Part shown: in pieces, positions 51,351-60,596 of the stretch
How positions within the stretch are numbered: the first letter of the stretch is position 1
Layout: every line of letters begins with the position of its first letter
Program-made: the position numbers and the translations under genes
Notes under the pieces: generated by a model
Told to the model about the DNA's origin: nothing
Database searches by the model: none
The model's input: only the letters and a program-made list of their open reading frames with translations
Assembly: GCF_021568695.1 (NCBI RefSeq)
Contig: NZ_JAKGTI010000001.1
Coordinates: forward strand, 1,116,001-1,180,000
Direction: 5' to 3'
DNA length: 64,000 bases
From: Maritalea mediterranea
GTDB taxonomy: Bacteria; Pseudomonadota; Alphaproteobacteria; Rhizobiales; Devosiaceae

Positions 51351-52805
51351 TTAAACCCCGCTTGCCGGAATACCGGTCCGTTCAACTTTGCGGGGGGCGG
51401 TCAGCTCTTTCCAGGTGGAAAGGGCTTTGTTTGTGGCGCCAAAGGAGTCGCGCTTCACAAACTTGCCATGGCCTTCCTCGGTTTTCACCGCGCCATCATC
51501 AATCGCCACTTTGCCGCGGGTCAGGGTGAAGCGGGGCAGGCCTTTCACATGCTTGCCTTCAAACACATTATAGTCGATGGCCGATTGCTGCGTGCTGGCC
51601 TCAATGGTCTTTTCCTTGTTCGGATCCCAAACCACCAGGTCCGCATCCGCACCCACCAAAATCGCACCCTTCTTGGGGTACATGTTGAGGATTTTCGCAC
51701 TATTGGTGGAGGTGACGGCCACAAACTCATTCATGGTCAGGCGGCCCGTATTCACCCCATAAGTCCACAGCATCGGCATCCGGTCTTCCAACCCGCCGGT
51801 GCCATTTGGGATCTTGGTGAAGTCACCAACGCCATAACGCTTTTGCTCGGTGGTGAAGGCACAATGGTCCGTCGCCACAACTTGCAGGCTGCCTGATTGT
51901 AAGCCCGCCCACAGGCTGTCTTGGTGCTTTTTATTGCGGAACGGCGGCGACATGACGCGACGTGCGGCATGGTCCCAATCCTTGTGCGCATATTCGCTGT
52001 CATCAAGGGTGAGGTGCTGAATGAGTGGTTCGCCAAATACACGAATGCCATTTTGCCGTGCGCGACGAATGGCTTCGTGCGCCTGCTCACTGGAGGTGTG
52101 CACAATATAAACCGGCACGCCTGCCATATCGGCAATCATGATCGCGCGGTTGGTGGCTTCGCCTTCCACTTCTGGTGGACGAGAATAGGCGTGGGCTTCC
52201 GGCCCATTATTGCCCTCGGCCAGCAACTGCTCCTGCAATTGGGCGACCACATCGCCATTTTCCGCATGAACGAGAGGCAGGGCGCCAATCTCGGCACAGC
52301 GCTTGAAGGAGGCATACATTTCATCATCTTCCACCATCAAGGCGCCTTTATAGGCCATAAAATGCTTGAAGGTGTTGATGCCCTGTTTGGTGATTTCAGG
52401 CATCTCGTTGAACACCTGCTCACTCCACCAGGTTACGGCCATATGGAATGAATAATCACAATTGGCGCGCGTGGATTTATTGTCCCACATTTGCCGCGCT
52501 TCCAGCAGCGATTGGCCAGGGCTCGGCAGGCAGAAATCCACCACCATGGTGGTGCCGCCGGCCAGCGCCGCGCGGGTGCCGCTTTCAAAATCATCGCTGG
52601 AATAGGTGCCCATAAAGGGCATTTCCATATGGGTGTGCGGATCAATCCCGCCCGGCATCACATAACAGCCTGTCGCGTCCAGCACTTCATCGCCAGAAAG
52701 GTTGGGCCCAATCTCGGTGATCACGCCGCCTTCTGTTTTGACGTCTGCCTGATAAGTCAAATCCGCGGTGACAACTGTCCCGCCCTTGATCACTTTCGAT
52801 GCCAT
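51351..52805 (-). CDS. hydA: Dihydropyrimidinase
   Basis: A 484-residue amidohydrolase that opens dihydrouracil or dihydrothymine to the N-carbamoyl beta-amino acid. AGGAGG precedes the ATG. The metal site has the GGIDPHTHMEMPF motif near the start, the carboxylated Lys153 in FKHFMAYKGALM, His in LVHAENGDV and in YIVHTSSEQA, and an aspartate in VATDHCAFTTEQK. These are the marks of the dihydropyrimidinase/hydantoinase clade. It is the first gene of the hydA-importer unit, 292 bases after the beta-ureidopropionase gene. Confidence 0.95.
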   Translation of the reverse strand: MASKVIKGGTVVTADLTYQADVKTEGGVITEIGPNLSGDEVLDATGCYVMPGGIDPHTHMEMPFMGTYSSDDFESGTRAALAGGTTMVVDFCLPSPGQSLLEARQMWDNKSTRANCDYSFHMAVTWWSEQVFNEMPEITKQGINTFKHFMAYKGALMVEDDEMYASFKRCAEIGALPLVHAENGDVVAQLQEQLLAEGNNGPEAHAYSRPPEVEGEATNRAIMIADMAGVPVYIVHTSSEQAHEAIRRARQNGIRVFGEPLIQHLTLDDSEYAHKDWDHAARRVMSPPFRNKKHQDSLWAGLQSGSLQVVATDHCAFTTEQKRYGVGDFTKIPNGTGGLEDRMPMLWTYGVNTGRLTMNEFVAVTSTNSAKILNMYPKKGAILVGADADLVVWDPNKEKTIEASTQQSAIDYNVFEGKHVKGLPRFTLTRGKVAIDDGAVKTEEGHGKFVKRDSFGATNKALSTWKELTAPRKVERTGIPASGV

Positions 52806-52858
52806 ATCTTCCTCCTATGGGTCGCTCTTTTTGAGCCGTTATTAGTTCCTCTTAAATC

Positions 52859-52875
52859 TTAGAGTTGACCTCTAA
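52859..52875. promoter_or_regulatory. Inverted repeat with TTGACC upstream of hydA
   Basis: TTAGAGTTGACCTCTAA is a perfect 6-bp inverted repeat around TTGAC, 54 bases upstream of the hydA ATG. TTGACC is the half-site core of known RutR operators, so this is a candidate control site for the hydA-importer unit. Confidence 0.45.
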
Positions 52876-52985
52876 TGTATGCGCCGGATTTTTCCGGTCG
52901 TTTTGTTTTGCCCGATCTGATGTCGGGGTGTTTCTAAATAGTCCGTCGCTCTCTCAGCGCCAGCTTCTTTTCCCTTCCTGCCGAT

Positions 52986-53064
52986 CCCGGCTCAAGGCCG
53001 GGAATGCCCCGTGGGGAGGGCACGGTATCTCTCCTTGTGGCCGCCCCGGGCTTGATCCGGGGCC
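52986..53064. repeat. Pair of GC-rich repetitive palindromes between hyuC-like gene and hydA
   Basis: CCCGGC-TCAAG-GCCGGG (52986-53002) and GCCCCGG-7 bases-CCGGGGC (53043-53063) are two short palindromes in opposite orientation. Their cores, CCGGnTCAAGnCCGGG and its complement, belong to the widespread alphaproteobacterial type built on CCCGGATCAAGCCCGGG. They are likely interspersed repetitive elements. They lie just after the beta-ureidopropionase gene and could stabilise its mRNA end. Confidence 0.7.
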
Positions 53065-53097
53065 ACTCTCAACCTGTTCTCCCGAGGCCAATCACCA

Positions 53098-54348
53098 TCA
53101 CTCCACAATCTCCGCCGTCTCCACAACCGCATGGAACAACACATCTGCCCCGGCTGTGGCCCACTCAGGTGAAATCTCTTCATCCTCATTGTGGCTCAAG
53201 CCATCAACGCAGGGGCACATCACCATGGCCGTGGGGGCCGTGCGGTTGATCCAACAGGCATCATGGCCCGCGCCGGAGATAATGTCACGATGAGAATAGC
53301 CCAAGCGTTCCGCTGCGTCGCGCACGGCTTTCACACAATCCTTGTCGAACTCAACCGGATCGAAGCCACCAACTTTTTCAAGTTCAACCTCAAGTCCCAT
53401 TTCATCGCAAATCTTCTTTGCGCCTTCGGCCAAACGCTTTTCCATATCTTGGATCACGCTCAAGTTTGGCGAGCGGAAATCCACCGTGAACACGGCCTTG
53501 CCGGGGATCACGTTGCGGGAGTTCGGGTAAACATCAATATGGCCAGCTGCGCCTACCGCATCGGGCTTGTGCGACCAGGCGATTTCATCCACCAACTCCA
53601 AAATTCGTGCCATACCAAGGCCAGCATTTTTGCGCATGGGCATCGGGGTGGAGCCGGTGTGGCTCTCCTTGCCGGTCACCGTCACCTGCGTCCATGAAAG
53701 GCCCTGGCCGTGGGTCACCACGCCAATATCTTTGCCTTCGGCTTCAAGGATAGGACCTTGTTCAATATGCAGCTCGAAGAAAGCATGCATCTTTCGATCG
53801 CCGACTTTTTCATCGCCTTTCCAGCCGATCCGCTCCAGCTCAGCGCCAAACTTTTTGCCCTCGGCATCTTCGCGATCATAAGCCCAATCCTGGGTGTGCA
53901 TGCCAGCAAAAACCCCGGACGAGAGCATCGCCGGGGCAAATCGAGTACCTTCTTCATTTGTCCAGTTGGTGACCACAATTGGACGCTTTGTTTTGATGTT
54001 CATGTCCCGTAGCGAACGGACAATTTCCAGCCCGGCCAGAACACCCAACACCCCGTCATATTTGCCACCGGTGGGCTGGGTATCGAGGTGGGAGCCCACA
54101 TAAACGGGCAGGGCATCCGGGTCTGTGCCTTCATGGCGCATGAACATGTTGCCCATTTCATCAACGCCCATGGTCATGCCGGCCTCTTCACACCATTTGC
54201 GGAAGAGGTGGCGGCCTTCGCCATCCTCATCGGTCACCGTCTGGCGGTTGTTGCCGCCACGCACGCCGGGACCGATTTTGGCCATTTCCATCAGGCTATC
54301 CCAAAGCCGGTCGCCATTGATTTTATGATTTGTCCCTGGTGCTCCCAT
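53098..54348 (-). CDS. N-carbamoyl-beta-alanine amidohydrolase (beta-ureidopropionase), M20 family
   Basis: A 416-residue enzyme that releases beta-alanine, CO2 and ammonia. Metal-binding motifs: VGSHLDTQPTGGKYDGVLGVL (His, Asp), TNWTNEEGTRFAPAM (catalytic Glu pair), HIEQGPILE (His) and CPCVDGLSHNEDEEI (His near the end). GKESHTGSTPM lies in the dimerisation domain and GHDACW is conserved. GAGGGACGAG stands before the ATG. It is the third gene of the unit aminotransferase-mmsA-this gene. The family also includes allantoate and L-carbamoylase enzymes; the neighbours decide in favour of beta-ureidopropionase. Confidence 0.9.
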   Translation of the reverse strand: MGAPGTNHKINGDRLWDSLMEMAKIGPGVRGGNNRQTVTDEDGEGRHLFRKWCEEAGMTMGVDEMGNMFMRHEGTDPDALPVYVGSHLDTQPTGGKYDGVLGVLAGLEIVRSLRDMNIKTKRPIVVTNWTNEEGTRFAPAMLSSGVFAGMHTQDWAYDREDAEGKKFGAELERIGWKGDEKVGDRKMHAFFELHIEQGPILEAEGKDIGVVTHGQGLSWTQVTVTGKESHTGSTPMPMRKNAGLGMARILELVDEIAWSHKPDAVGAAGHIDVYPNSRNVIPGKAVFTVDFRSPNLSVIQDMEKRLAEGAKKICDEMGLEVELEKVGGFDPVEFDKDCVKAVRDAAERLGYSHRDIISGAGHDACWINRTAPTAMVMCPCVDGLSHNEDEEISPEWATAGADVLFHAVVETAEIVE

Positions 54349-54379
54349 TGGTCTCGTCCCTCAAATTGTTTTTGTTGTC

Positions 54380-55870
54380 TTAAGATGGGAAAGTGAAGAC
54401 AGCGCCTTCTTTGATCCCGCCTGGCCATCTTGTGGTGATGGTTTTCAACCGTGTGTAAAAATGCACGCCTTCGGGCCCATACATGCCATGGGCACCAAAG
54501 GAAGAGCGCTTCCAGCCGCCAAAGCTGTGATAGGCCACGGGCACGGGGATCGGCACGTTTACGCCCACCATGCCCACTTCAATCTTGTCAGCAAATTCGC
54601 GCGCCGCGTCGCCATCGCGGGTGAATATGGCGGTGCCATTGCCATATTCGTGCTCATTAATCATCTTGACGGCTTCGCCATAGTCCTGCGCTCGCACCAC
54701 AGAGAGAACTGGGCCGAAAATCTCTTCCTGATAGATCGACATGTCTGTGGTCACCCGGTCGAACAGGGTGCCGCCAACATAATAGCCGTTTTCATAGCCC
54801 TGAGGGGCGTAGCCACGGCCATCAACCACCAATTCGGCGCCAGCTTTTTCGCCTTCATCAATGTAGCCCAAAACCTTGTCCTGATGCGCTTTGGTGATAA
54901 GCGGGCCCATTTCAGCATCGCTGTCCGAAGCGGGGCCAACTTTTAGCGCTTCAACGCGCGGCTTCAGCTTGGCCACCAGCGCATCAGCGGTCTTGTCGCC
55001 AATCGGCACGGCTACCGAAATCGCCATGCACCGTTCGCCAGCCGAACCATAGCCCGCGCCCATCAAGGCGTCCGCAGCTTTGTCCATATCGGCGTCTGGC
55101 ATAACAATCATGTGGTTCTTCGCGCCGCCCAGGGCCTGTACGCGCTTGCCCGCATCGGTGCCGCGCTTATAAACATATTCAGCAATTGGGGTAGAACCCA
55201 CAAAGCTGATGGCTTTGACATCGGGATGATCCAAGAGCGCGTCCACCGCCTGCTTGTCACCATGCACCACATTCAAAACCCCATCAGGGAAGCCCGCTTC
55301 CTTGAACAAATCCCACACCAGCATCGGCGCAGACGGGTCGCGCTCGGACGGCTTCAACACAAAGGTGTTGCCGCAAGCAATCGCCACTGGGTACATCCAC
55401 AAGGGCACCATTGCCGGGAAATTGAAGGGGGTGATCCCGGCGACAACGCCCAAAGGCTTGCGGTCCGCCACTGTATCGACGGACGGGCCGACATTGCGGC
55501 TGAAATCACCCTTCAGTAGGGAGGGAATCCCACAGGCAAATTCCACCACTTCAATGCCACGGGCCACTTCGCCCAGCGCATCATCATGGGTTTTGCCATG
55601 CTCTTTTGAAATTTCGCGGGCAATGTCGTCCGCGTGCTGGTTCAGCAATTCATTGAACCGAAACATATAGCGGGCGCGCTTCAGCGGCGGCGTGTCGCCC
55701 CAGGCCGGGGCCGCAGCCTTCGCCGCTTCGATCGCCGCATGCACCTCATCCACGCTGGAAAGCGGCAGTTCTGCACTTTGCTCGCCTGTGGCGGGGTTAA
55801 ACACCGGCACCTTATTGGATGATTTTGAGGTGACTCTTTGCCCGTTTATGGCGTTTTGAATAATGTCCAT
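54380..55870 (-). CDS. mmsA: Methylmalonate-/malonate-semialdehyde dehydrogenase (CoA-acylating)
   Basis: A 496-residue aldehyde dehydrogenase. Catalytic Cys281 lies in GSAGERCMAISVAV, the characteristic MmsA form. VAGITPFNFPAMVPLWMYP, IVMPDAD and the C-terminal HFYTRLKTITTRWP are all MmsA-type. It converts malonate semialdehyde (from beta-alanine) to acetyl-CoA, and methylmalonate semialdehyde (from thymine) to propionyl-CoA. Starts one base after the aminotransferase stop codon, with GAGG within that gene. Confidence 0.95.
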   Translation of the reverse strand: MDIIQNAINGQRVTSKSSNKVPVFNPATGEQSAELPLSSVDEVHAAIEAAKAAAPAWGDTPPLKRARYMFRFNELLNQHADDIAREISKEHGKTHDDALGEVARGIEVVEFACGIPSLLKGDFSRNVGPSVDTVADRKPLGVVAGITPFNFPAMVPLWMYPVAIACGNTFVLKPSERDPSAPMLVWDLFKEAGFPDGVLNVVHGDKQAVDALLDHPDVKAISFVGSTPIAEYVYKRGTDAGKRVQALGGAKNHMIVMPDADMDKAADALMGAGYGSAGERCMAISVAVPIGDKTADALVAKLKPRVEALKVGPASDSDAEMGPLITKAHQDKVLGYIDEGEKAGAELVVDGRGYAPQGYENGYYVGGTLFDRVTTDMSIYQEEIFGPVLSVVRAQDYGEAVKMINEHEYGNGTAIFTRDGDAAREFADKIEVGMVGVNVPIPVPVAYHSFGGWKRSSFGAHGMYGPEGVHFYTRLKTITTRWPGGIKEGAVFTFPS

Positions 55871-55871
55871 T

Positions 55872-57197
55872 CTATGCGGCCTCGTTCAATACTGTGCGCA
55901 GCGTATCCACCAATTGGTCGATATGCGATTTTTCAATGATAAGTGGGGGCGACAGGGCAATCGTGTCGCCGGTTGTGCGGATCAATAACCCACGTTCATA
56001 GGCATCCAAAAAGCAAGAGAACGCGCGCTTTGTCGGCTCTCCAGCAATCGGTTCCAGCTCAATCGCGCCGATCAGGCCAATATTGCGAATATCGATCACA
56101 TGCTTGGCGTCTTTCAACGAATGCAGCGCATCGGCCCAATAGGAATCCAGCTCCGCGGCGCGGGTCAGCAAGCCTTCACTTTCGTAAGTTTCCAACGTGG
56201 CTAGCCCAGCGGCGCTGGCGATGGGATTGCCTGAATAGGTGTAGCCGTGGAAAAACTCGATCAGATGCTCGGGCCCGTTCATAAAGGCATCGTGAATTTC
56301 GTCACGCACAAACACCGCACCCATGGGGATCACCCCATTGGTCAGACCTTTGGCGGTGGTGATAATGTCCGGCATCACATCAAAATGTTGGGCCGCAAAG
56401 GGCGACCCCAACCGACCAAAGCCAGTGATCACTTCGTCAAAGATCAGCAAAATGCCATGCTTGGTGCAAATATTGCGCAGGCGTTGCAAATATTCCTTGG
56501 GCGGGATCAGCACGCCAGTGGACCCGGCAACCGGTTCAACAATCACCGCCGCGATGGTCGACGCGTCGTGCAACGCCACAATGCGCTCCAATTCGTCCGC
56601 CAAATCAGCGCCATGCTCCGGCATGCCGCGCGTGAAGCGGTTTTGGTCGGGCAAATGTGTGTGCGGCAAATGGTCGACGCCCGTTAGCAAGGTGCCAAAC
56701 ATTTTGCGGTTGGCCACAATGCCCCCCACAGAAATGCCGCCGAAATTGACCCCATGATAGCCGCGCTCGCGGCCCACCAGCCGGGTGCGCGAACCTTCAC
56801 CTTTGGCCCGATGATAGGCGAGGGCGATTTTCAGTGCTGTGTCTACTGACTCAGAGCCAGAATTGGTGAAAAACACATGGTTCATGCCGACAGGGGCAAT
56901 ATCGACCAACCGATTGGCCAATTGAAAAGCCTTTGGGTGTCCCATCTGAAACGCTGGCGCATAATCCAACTCGCCAGCCTGTTCTTGAATGGCCTCAGTG
57001 ATTTTCGGTCGACAATGGCCTGCATTACAACACCAAAGCCCTGCCGTGCCATCCAGCACCTCGCGGCCATCGCTGGTGGTATAATGCATGTCCTTGGCGC
57101 CAACAAACATGCGCGGCTGTTTTTTGAATTGACGATTGGCGGTGAACGGCATCCAAAATGCGTTCAGATCATTAGGCACTATTGTGGCGTCGTTCAT
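55872..57197 (-). CDS. Omega-amino acid:pyruvate aminotransferase (class III)
   Basis: A 441-residue PLP enzyme. GGGGAGG precedes the ATG. The cofactor lysine is Lys283 in IITTAKGLTNGVIPMGAV, and LLIFDEVITGFGRLG holds the aspartate that binds the pyridine nitrogen. HVFFTNSGSESVDTALKIAL and YSGNPIASAAGLATL are the family's other blocks. The N-terminus NAFWMPFTANRQFKK is typical of beta-alanine:pyruvate aminotransferases. It gives malonate semialdehyde for MmsA. First gene of a three-gene unit. Confidence 0.93.
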   Translation of the reverse strand: MNDATIVPNDLNAFWMPFTANRQFKKQPRMFVGAKDMHYTTSDGREVLDGTAGLWCCNAGHCRPKITEAIQEQAGELDYAPAFQMGHPKAFQLANRLVDIAPVGMNHVFFTNSGSESVDTALKIALAYHRAKGEGSRTRLVGRERGYHGVNFGGISVGGIVANRKMFGTLLTGVDHLPHTHLPDQNRFTRGMPEHGADLADELERIVALHDASTIAAVIVEPVAGSTGVLIPPKEYLQRLRNICTKHGILLIFDEVITGFGRLGSPFAAQHFDVMPDIITTAKGLTNGVIPMGAVFVRDEIHDAFMNGPEHLIEFFHGYTYSGNPIASAAGLATLETYESEGLLTRAAELDSYWADALHSLKDAKHVIDIRNIGLIGAIELEPIAGEPTKRAFSCFLDAYERGLLIRTTGDTIALSPPLIIEKSHIDQLVDTLRTVLNEAA

Positions 57198-57281
57198 CGA
57201 TGCTTACCTCCCCCAAGGCATTTAGATGCAGTTCAATCAGGTCATTAAACGCTGGAAAAAACGTTGCAAAAAATTGACTGC

Positions 57282-57317
57282 TTGATCAAAGTTTAGCAAA
57301 GCTATTTAAATGGTCAA
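57282..57317 (-). promoter_or_regulatory. Promoter and candidate RutR site upstream of the aminotransferase unit
   Basis: On the minus strand, TTGACC (57317-57312), 16 bases, then TAAACT forms a plausible promoter. The -35 hexamer is also the start of TTGACCA, the RutR half-site. The palindrome TTGATCAA (57282-57289) lies just downstream of the -10 box, near the expected start of transcription. Confidence 0.55.
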
Positions 57318-57681
57318 GCGCAAACTGTGCAGGAAATATGGTTGAGAATTTCGGCCAAATTACGTCTGTTCAACATTGCGAAAAAAGCGGTCTTCTTAAA
57401 GTGGTCTGGCAAAGTAAGCAGCAAAAATACAAAGAGTTCGAGATAAGTTGGATCAAATTGAGAATTCAGGAGTGGGTGGCAATTCTGTTTTGTAATGGAG
57501 CGATGCTTATTACTTGATGGTGTGAGAGAAACGCCCGATGAGTTCTTCCTAAACGAAGGTCTGGGTGAAATGCACTAGACGTTTGGTTATGATAAGATTA
57601 TGTAATGCGGGATTGTTGGTGCGTAGCGCGTGTGAACTTGTCCACAGCCATGCCGACAAACAGTATATGAAGGGATTGTAG
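57318..57681. other. Non-coding divergent region upstream of rutR
   Basis: This stretch holds no convincing gene. It has TTGGATCAAA at 57449-57458 and a GGTTG motif, which may be weak half-sites, and a possible promoter in front of rutR that I cannot place with confidence. AT content is higher than in the surrounding genes. Confidence 0.5.
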
Positions 57682-58320
57682 ATGGCTGGGGTCGGTATGC
57701 AGACGCCAAAGCGGCGCACGCGTATTCAGCGCGCGAATGAGAAAAAGATTCTCGAGGCGGCGCTGGAAGTGTTTTCACAAAATGGATTCCGCGGATCCAC
57801 CATCGATCAAATCGCTGAAGAAGCCGGCATGTCAAAGCCCAACCTGCTATACTACTTCAAATCCAAGCAGGATATTCATGAAACGCTTTTGTCTCGTCTG
57901 TTGGATTCCTGGCTCGCCCCGCTGCGTGAACTGTCAGAAGATGGCGATCCGCTGGAAGAGATCCTGAATTATGTGCGACGCAAGACCGAAATGGCACGCG
58001 ATTTTCCGCGTGAAAGCCGCTTGTTCGCCAACGAGATTGTGCAGGGTGCCCCACGCATCAAACCTATTCTTGAAGGCGAGATCAATGATCTTGTGCTGGA
58101 AAAATCCAAGATAATGGACAAGTGGATGCACGAAGGGCGGATCAAAAAAGTTGATCCCCGACATCTGATCTTTTCCATTTGGGCCACGACACAGCACTAT
58201 GCCGACTTTGAAGTGCAGGTGAAAGTGGTGATGGGGCAGGGTATAGATGATCCAGCCCAGTTTGAGGCAACTAAAGCCTATCTGGAACAGCTGTTCACCT
58301 CGCTGTTGAAAGCAGATTAA
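57682..58320 (+). CDS. rutR: TetR-family pyrimidine regulator RutR
   Basis: A 212-residue regulator. The helix-turn-helix is FRGSTIDQIAEEAGMSKPNLLYYFKSK. The RutR-specific C-terminal core follows: LLDSWLAPLRELSEDGDPLEEI, ETEMARDFPRESRLFANEIVQGAP-like and DPRHLIFSIWATTQHYADFEVQV. These closely follow E. coli RutR, which binds uracil and thymine. It stands between the aminotransferase operon and the dihydropyrimidine dehydrogenase operon, on the opposite strand to both. Induction by uracil or thymine is inferred from the homolog. Confidence 0.93.
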   Translation: MAGVGMQTPKRRTRIQRANEKKILEAALEVFSQNGFRGSTIDQIAEEAGMSKPNLLYYFKSKQDIHETLLSRLLDSWLAPLRELSEDGDPLEEILNYVRRKTEMARDFPRESRLFANEIVQGAPRIKPILEGEINDLVLEKSKIMDKWMHEGRIKKVDPRHLIFSIWATTQHYADFEVQVKVVMGQGIDDPAQFEATKAYLEQLFTSLLKAD

Positions 58321-58323
58321 CGC

Positions 58324-59190
58324 CTAGTCTTCCTTGGCAAAGGCCAAAACCGCCAGCGCCAGAACAGTTACGAGAGCACCCATCGCGACGCTGGGGTTGA
58401 CCCAACCGCGTCCGCTCACCCCTTCGATCAAGATGATAAAGCTGGGGGTGAGATAGCCATAAGACATGACTTTGGAAGCCGGCAGCCGCAAGCTGGCATA
58501 TTGCAGCAAAAAGAAGGTGAGGGCAGTGGTGAAAATGGTCAGGTAAAGCCCGGCCCAATAAACCACCGCAGGCAAATTCAGCCAATCTGTTCTCAGGATT
58601 TCGACAAAGGCATAGATGAACAGGCAAAAGGCACAAGCTGCCAGGGTCCAAAAGGAAAACTGCACCACCGGCTCGCCCGTGTTCAGCCGTCGCACCAGCG
58701 GCGCATAGGCCCCATGAGCCACAACTCCGACAAAAAAGATCGCTTCGCCGGTGCCGATATTAAACGCGAGCAATGCATCCAGATCGCCGCGAAAGATCAC
58801 CCAGATGGCGCCGATTGCGGCGATCATTAAGCTGATCAACATGCGAGGCGAGACGCGCTGGGCCAAAAAGACCACCCCGAACCCGGCGGATATCAGTGGC
58901 ATCAGCGTAAAGACGGCACCAGTTGAAACCGGTGAGGCAATCTTCAGCGCTTCAAACATGGTCACGAAATAAACGCCCATCAGCGCGCCCAAAATCAAAA
59001 AACGATAGGGCTTTTGAGGTAAAATGGCGCGACCAGAGGTGAGCGGCACCCTTAAGAAGTATGCAATCAGCGCCATGACAATGGAGGCAAGCAAGAAGCG
59101 GGCGGCGCTGAGCGCGCCCGCATCAATATGCGGTGCGGCGAGGGCGCCAAAGGAAAAGGAAGCTGCGATCAACATGGAAAACAGGATCAT
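58324..59190 (-). CDS. EamA/DMT-family membrane transporter
   Basis: A protein of at least 288 residues with ten hydrophobic helices in two EamA repeats (ILFSMLIAASFSFGALAAP and YFVTMFEALKIASPVSTGAVFTLMPLISAGFG in the first half, FWTLAACAFCLFIYAFV and LLQYASLRLPASKVMSYGYLTP in the second). I give the ATG at 59190 as the cautious start; the frame stays open to a TTG at 59325 inside preA, and the LRGHLAM stretch before my start is also typical of the family. No good ribosome site is present at either. It follows preA and ends three bases from rutR. A role in transporting pyrimidine intermediates is a guess. Confidence 0.8.
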   Translation of the reverse strand: MILFSMLIAASFSFGALAAPHIDAGALSAARFLLASIVMALIAYFLRVPLTSGRAILPQKPYRFLILGALMGVYFVTMFEALKIASPVSTGAVFTLMPLISAGFGVVFLAQRVSPRMLISLMIAAIGAIWVIFRGDLDALLAFNIGTGEAIFFVGVVAHGAYAPLVRRLNTGEPVVQFSFWTLAACAFCLFIYAFVEILRTDWLNLPAVVYWAGLYLTIFTTALTFFLLQYASLRLPASKVMSYGYLTPSFIILIEGVSGRGWVNPSVAMGALVTVLALAVLAFAKED

Positions 59191-59196
59191 AGCCAA

Positions 59197-59222
59197 ATGG
59201 CCGCGAAGTTTTTCGCGGCCAT
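59197..59222. other. Perfect hairpin at the preA/DMT junction
   Basis: ATGGCCGCGAA (59197-59207) and TTCGCGGCCAT (59212-59222) pair over 11 bases with a 4-base loop. There is no T-run downstream on the minus strand. It lies 52 bases after the preA stop and just before the ATG of the transporter gene, so it may stabilise the preTA transcript or hide the transporter start. Confidence 0.6.
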
Positions 59223-59273
59223 CTATTGTGCGCCGGAATGAGGGGCGCTCAGATTCTAGTGTCGGGTTCTGGG

Positions 59274-60584
59274 CTATTCTGCCGCCTCCGGTTTGGCCCC
59301 TGGATTGTTGGGGTGAGTCGTCCAATTGGCATAATTGGGGTCAATTGGTTTGCCTGTGCGTGGATCCATCCCGGCAATTGGTTCCATGGTGATGCAATCA
59401 TCCACCGGGCAGACATTGACGCATAGATTACATCCAACACATTCTTCGTCAATCACTTCAAAGCGGCGCTTGCCGTCCACCATATTGGTGATCGCCTGGT
59501 GCGAGGTGTCCTCACAAGCGATGTGGCAGCGACCGCACTCAATACATAAATCCTGATTGATTTTTGCCTTGGTGACATAATTGAGGTTGAGATATTGCCA
59601 ATCCGTGACGTTGGGCACGGCGCGACCAACAAATTCATCAATCGAGGCAATGCCTTTTTCGTCCATCCAGTCGCTCAAACCGGTGATCATTTCCTGCACC
59701 ACTTTGAAGCCATAGGTCATCGCCGCGGTACACACCTGCACATTGCCACAGCCCAAAGCGATAAACTCGGCCGCGTCGCGCCAGGTGGTGATGCCGCCAA
59801 TGCCGGAGATGGGCAGACCTGCTGTTTGCGGATCGCGCGCAATTTCAGCCACCATATTCATGGCGATGGGTTTTACAGCCGGGCCGCAATAGCCGCCATG
59901 GGTGCCTTTACCATCAATGGTGGGTGAGGGGGCAAACTGATCCAGATCCACTGATACGATCGAGTTGATGGTGTTGATCAGGCTCACGGCATCCGCACCG
60001 CCAGCTTTCGCCGCTCGCGCTGGATATCGCACATCGGTAATGTTCGGCGTCAGCTTCACAATAACAGGCTTGGAATAGTACTTTTTGCACCATTCGGTCA
60101 CCATCTGGATATATTCCGGCACTTGGCCCACCGCAGCGCCCATGCCACGCTCGCTCATGCCGTGTGGGCAACCGAAGTTCAGCTCAATGCCATCGGCACC
60201 GGTTTCTTCCACCAGCGGCAAAATCGCTTTCCAGCTGTCTTCATCACATGGCACCATCAGCGACACGATAATCGCCCGATCCGGCCAGCGCTTCTTCACT
60301 TCCGTGATTTCTTTCAGGTTCACATAAAGATCGCGGTCCGTGATCAGCTCAATATTGTTCAGCCCGATCAAATGCCGGTCATGTCCATAAATCGCGCCAT
60401 AGCGCGGGCCATTTACATTGACCACGGGCGGGCCCTCGGCGCCAAGTGTTTTCCACACAACGCCGCCCCAGCCCGCTTCAAAGGCGCGCTCCACATTATA
60501 GGCCTTGTCCGTTGGTGGGGCCGAAGCCAGCCAGAATGGATTTGGAGACGTTATACCTAGAAAATTTGAAGTTAAATCAGCCAT
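59274..60584 (-). CDS. preA: NAD-dependent dihydropyrimidine dehydrogenase subunit PreA
   Basis: A 436-residue FMN/Fe-S protein. AGGAGGAG precedes the ATG. Residues 1-320 form the dihydroorotate dehydrogenase-like barrel (LGITSPNPFWLASAPPTDKAYNVERAFEAGWGGVVWKT, then the active cysteine in ELNFGCPHGMSERGMG, and KLTPNITD). Near 335-410 are two 4Fe-4S motifs, CIECGRCHIACED and CVGCNLCVNVCPVDDC. It reduces uracil and thymine with electrons from PreT. Follows preT with a 12-base gap. Confidence 0.97.
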   Translation of the reverse strand: MADLTSNFLGITSPNPFWLASAPPTDKAYNVERAFEAGWGGVVWKTLGAEGPPVVNVNGPRYGAIYGHDRHLIGLNNIELITDRDLYVNLKEITEVKKRWPDRAIIVSLMVPCDEDSWKAILPLVEETGADGIELNFGCPHGMSERGMGAAVGQVPEYIQMVTEWCKKYYSKPVIVKLTPNITDVRYPARAAKAGGADAVSLINTINSIVSVDLDQFAPSPTIDGKGTHGGYCGPAVKPIAMNMVAEIARDPQTAGLPISGIGGITTWRDAAEFIALGCGNVQVCTAAMTYGFKVVQEMITGLSDWMDEKGIASIDEFVGRAVPNVTDWQYLNLNYVTKAKINQDLCIECGRCHIACEDTSHQAITNMVDGKRRFEVIDEECVGCNLCVNVCPVDDCITMEPIAGMDPRTGKPIDPNYANWTTHPNNPGAKPEAAE

Positions 60585-60596
60585 GAGTGTCTCCTC

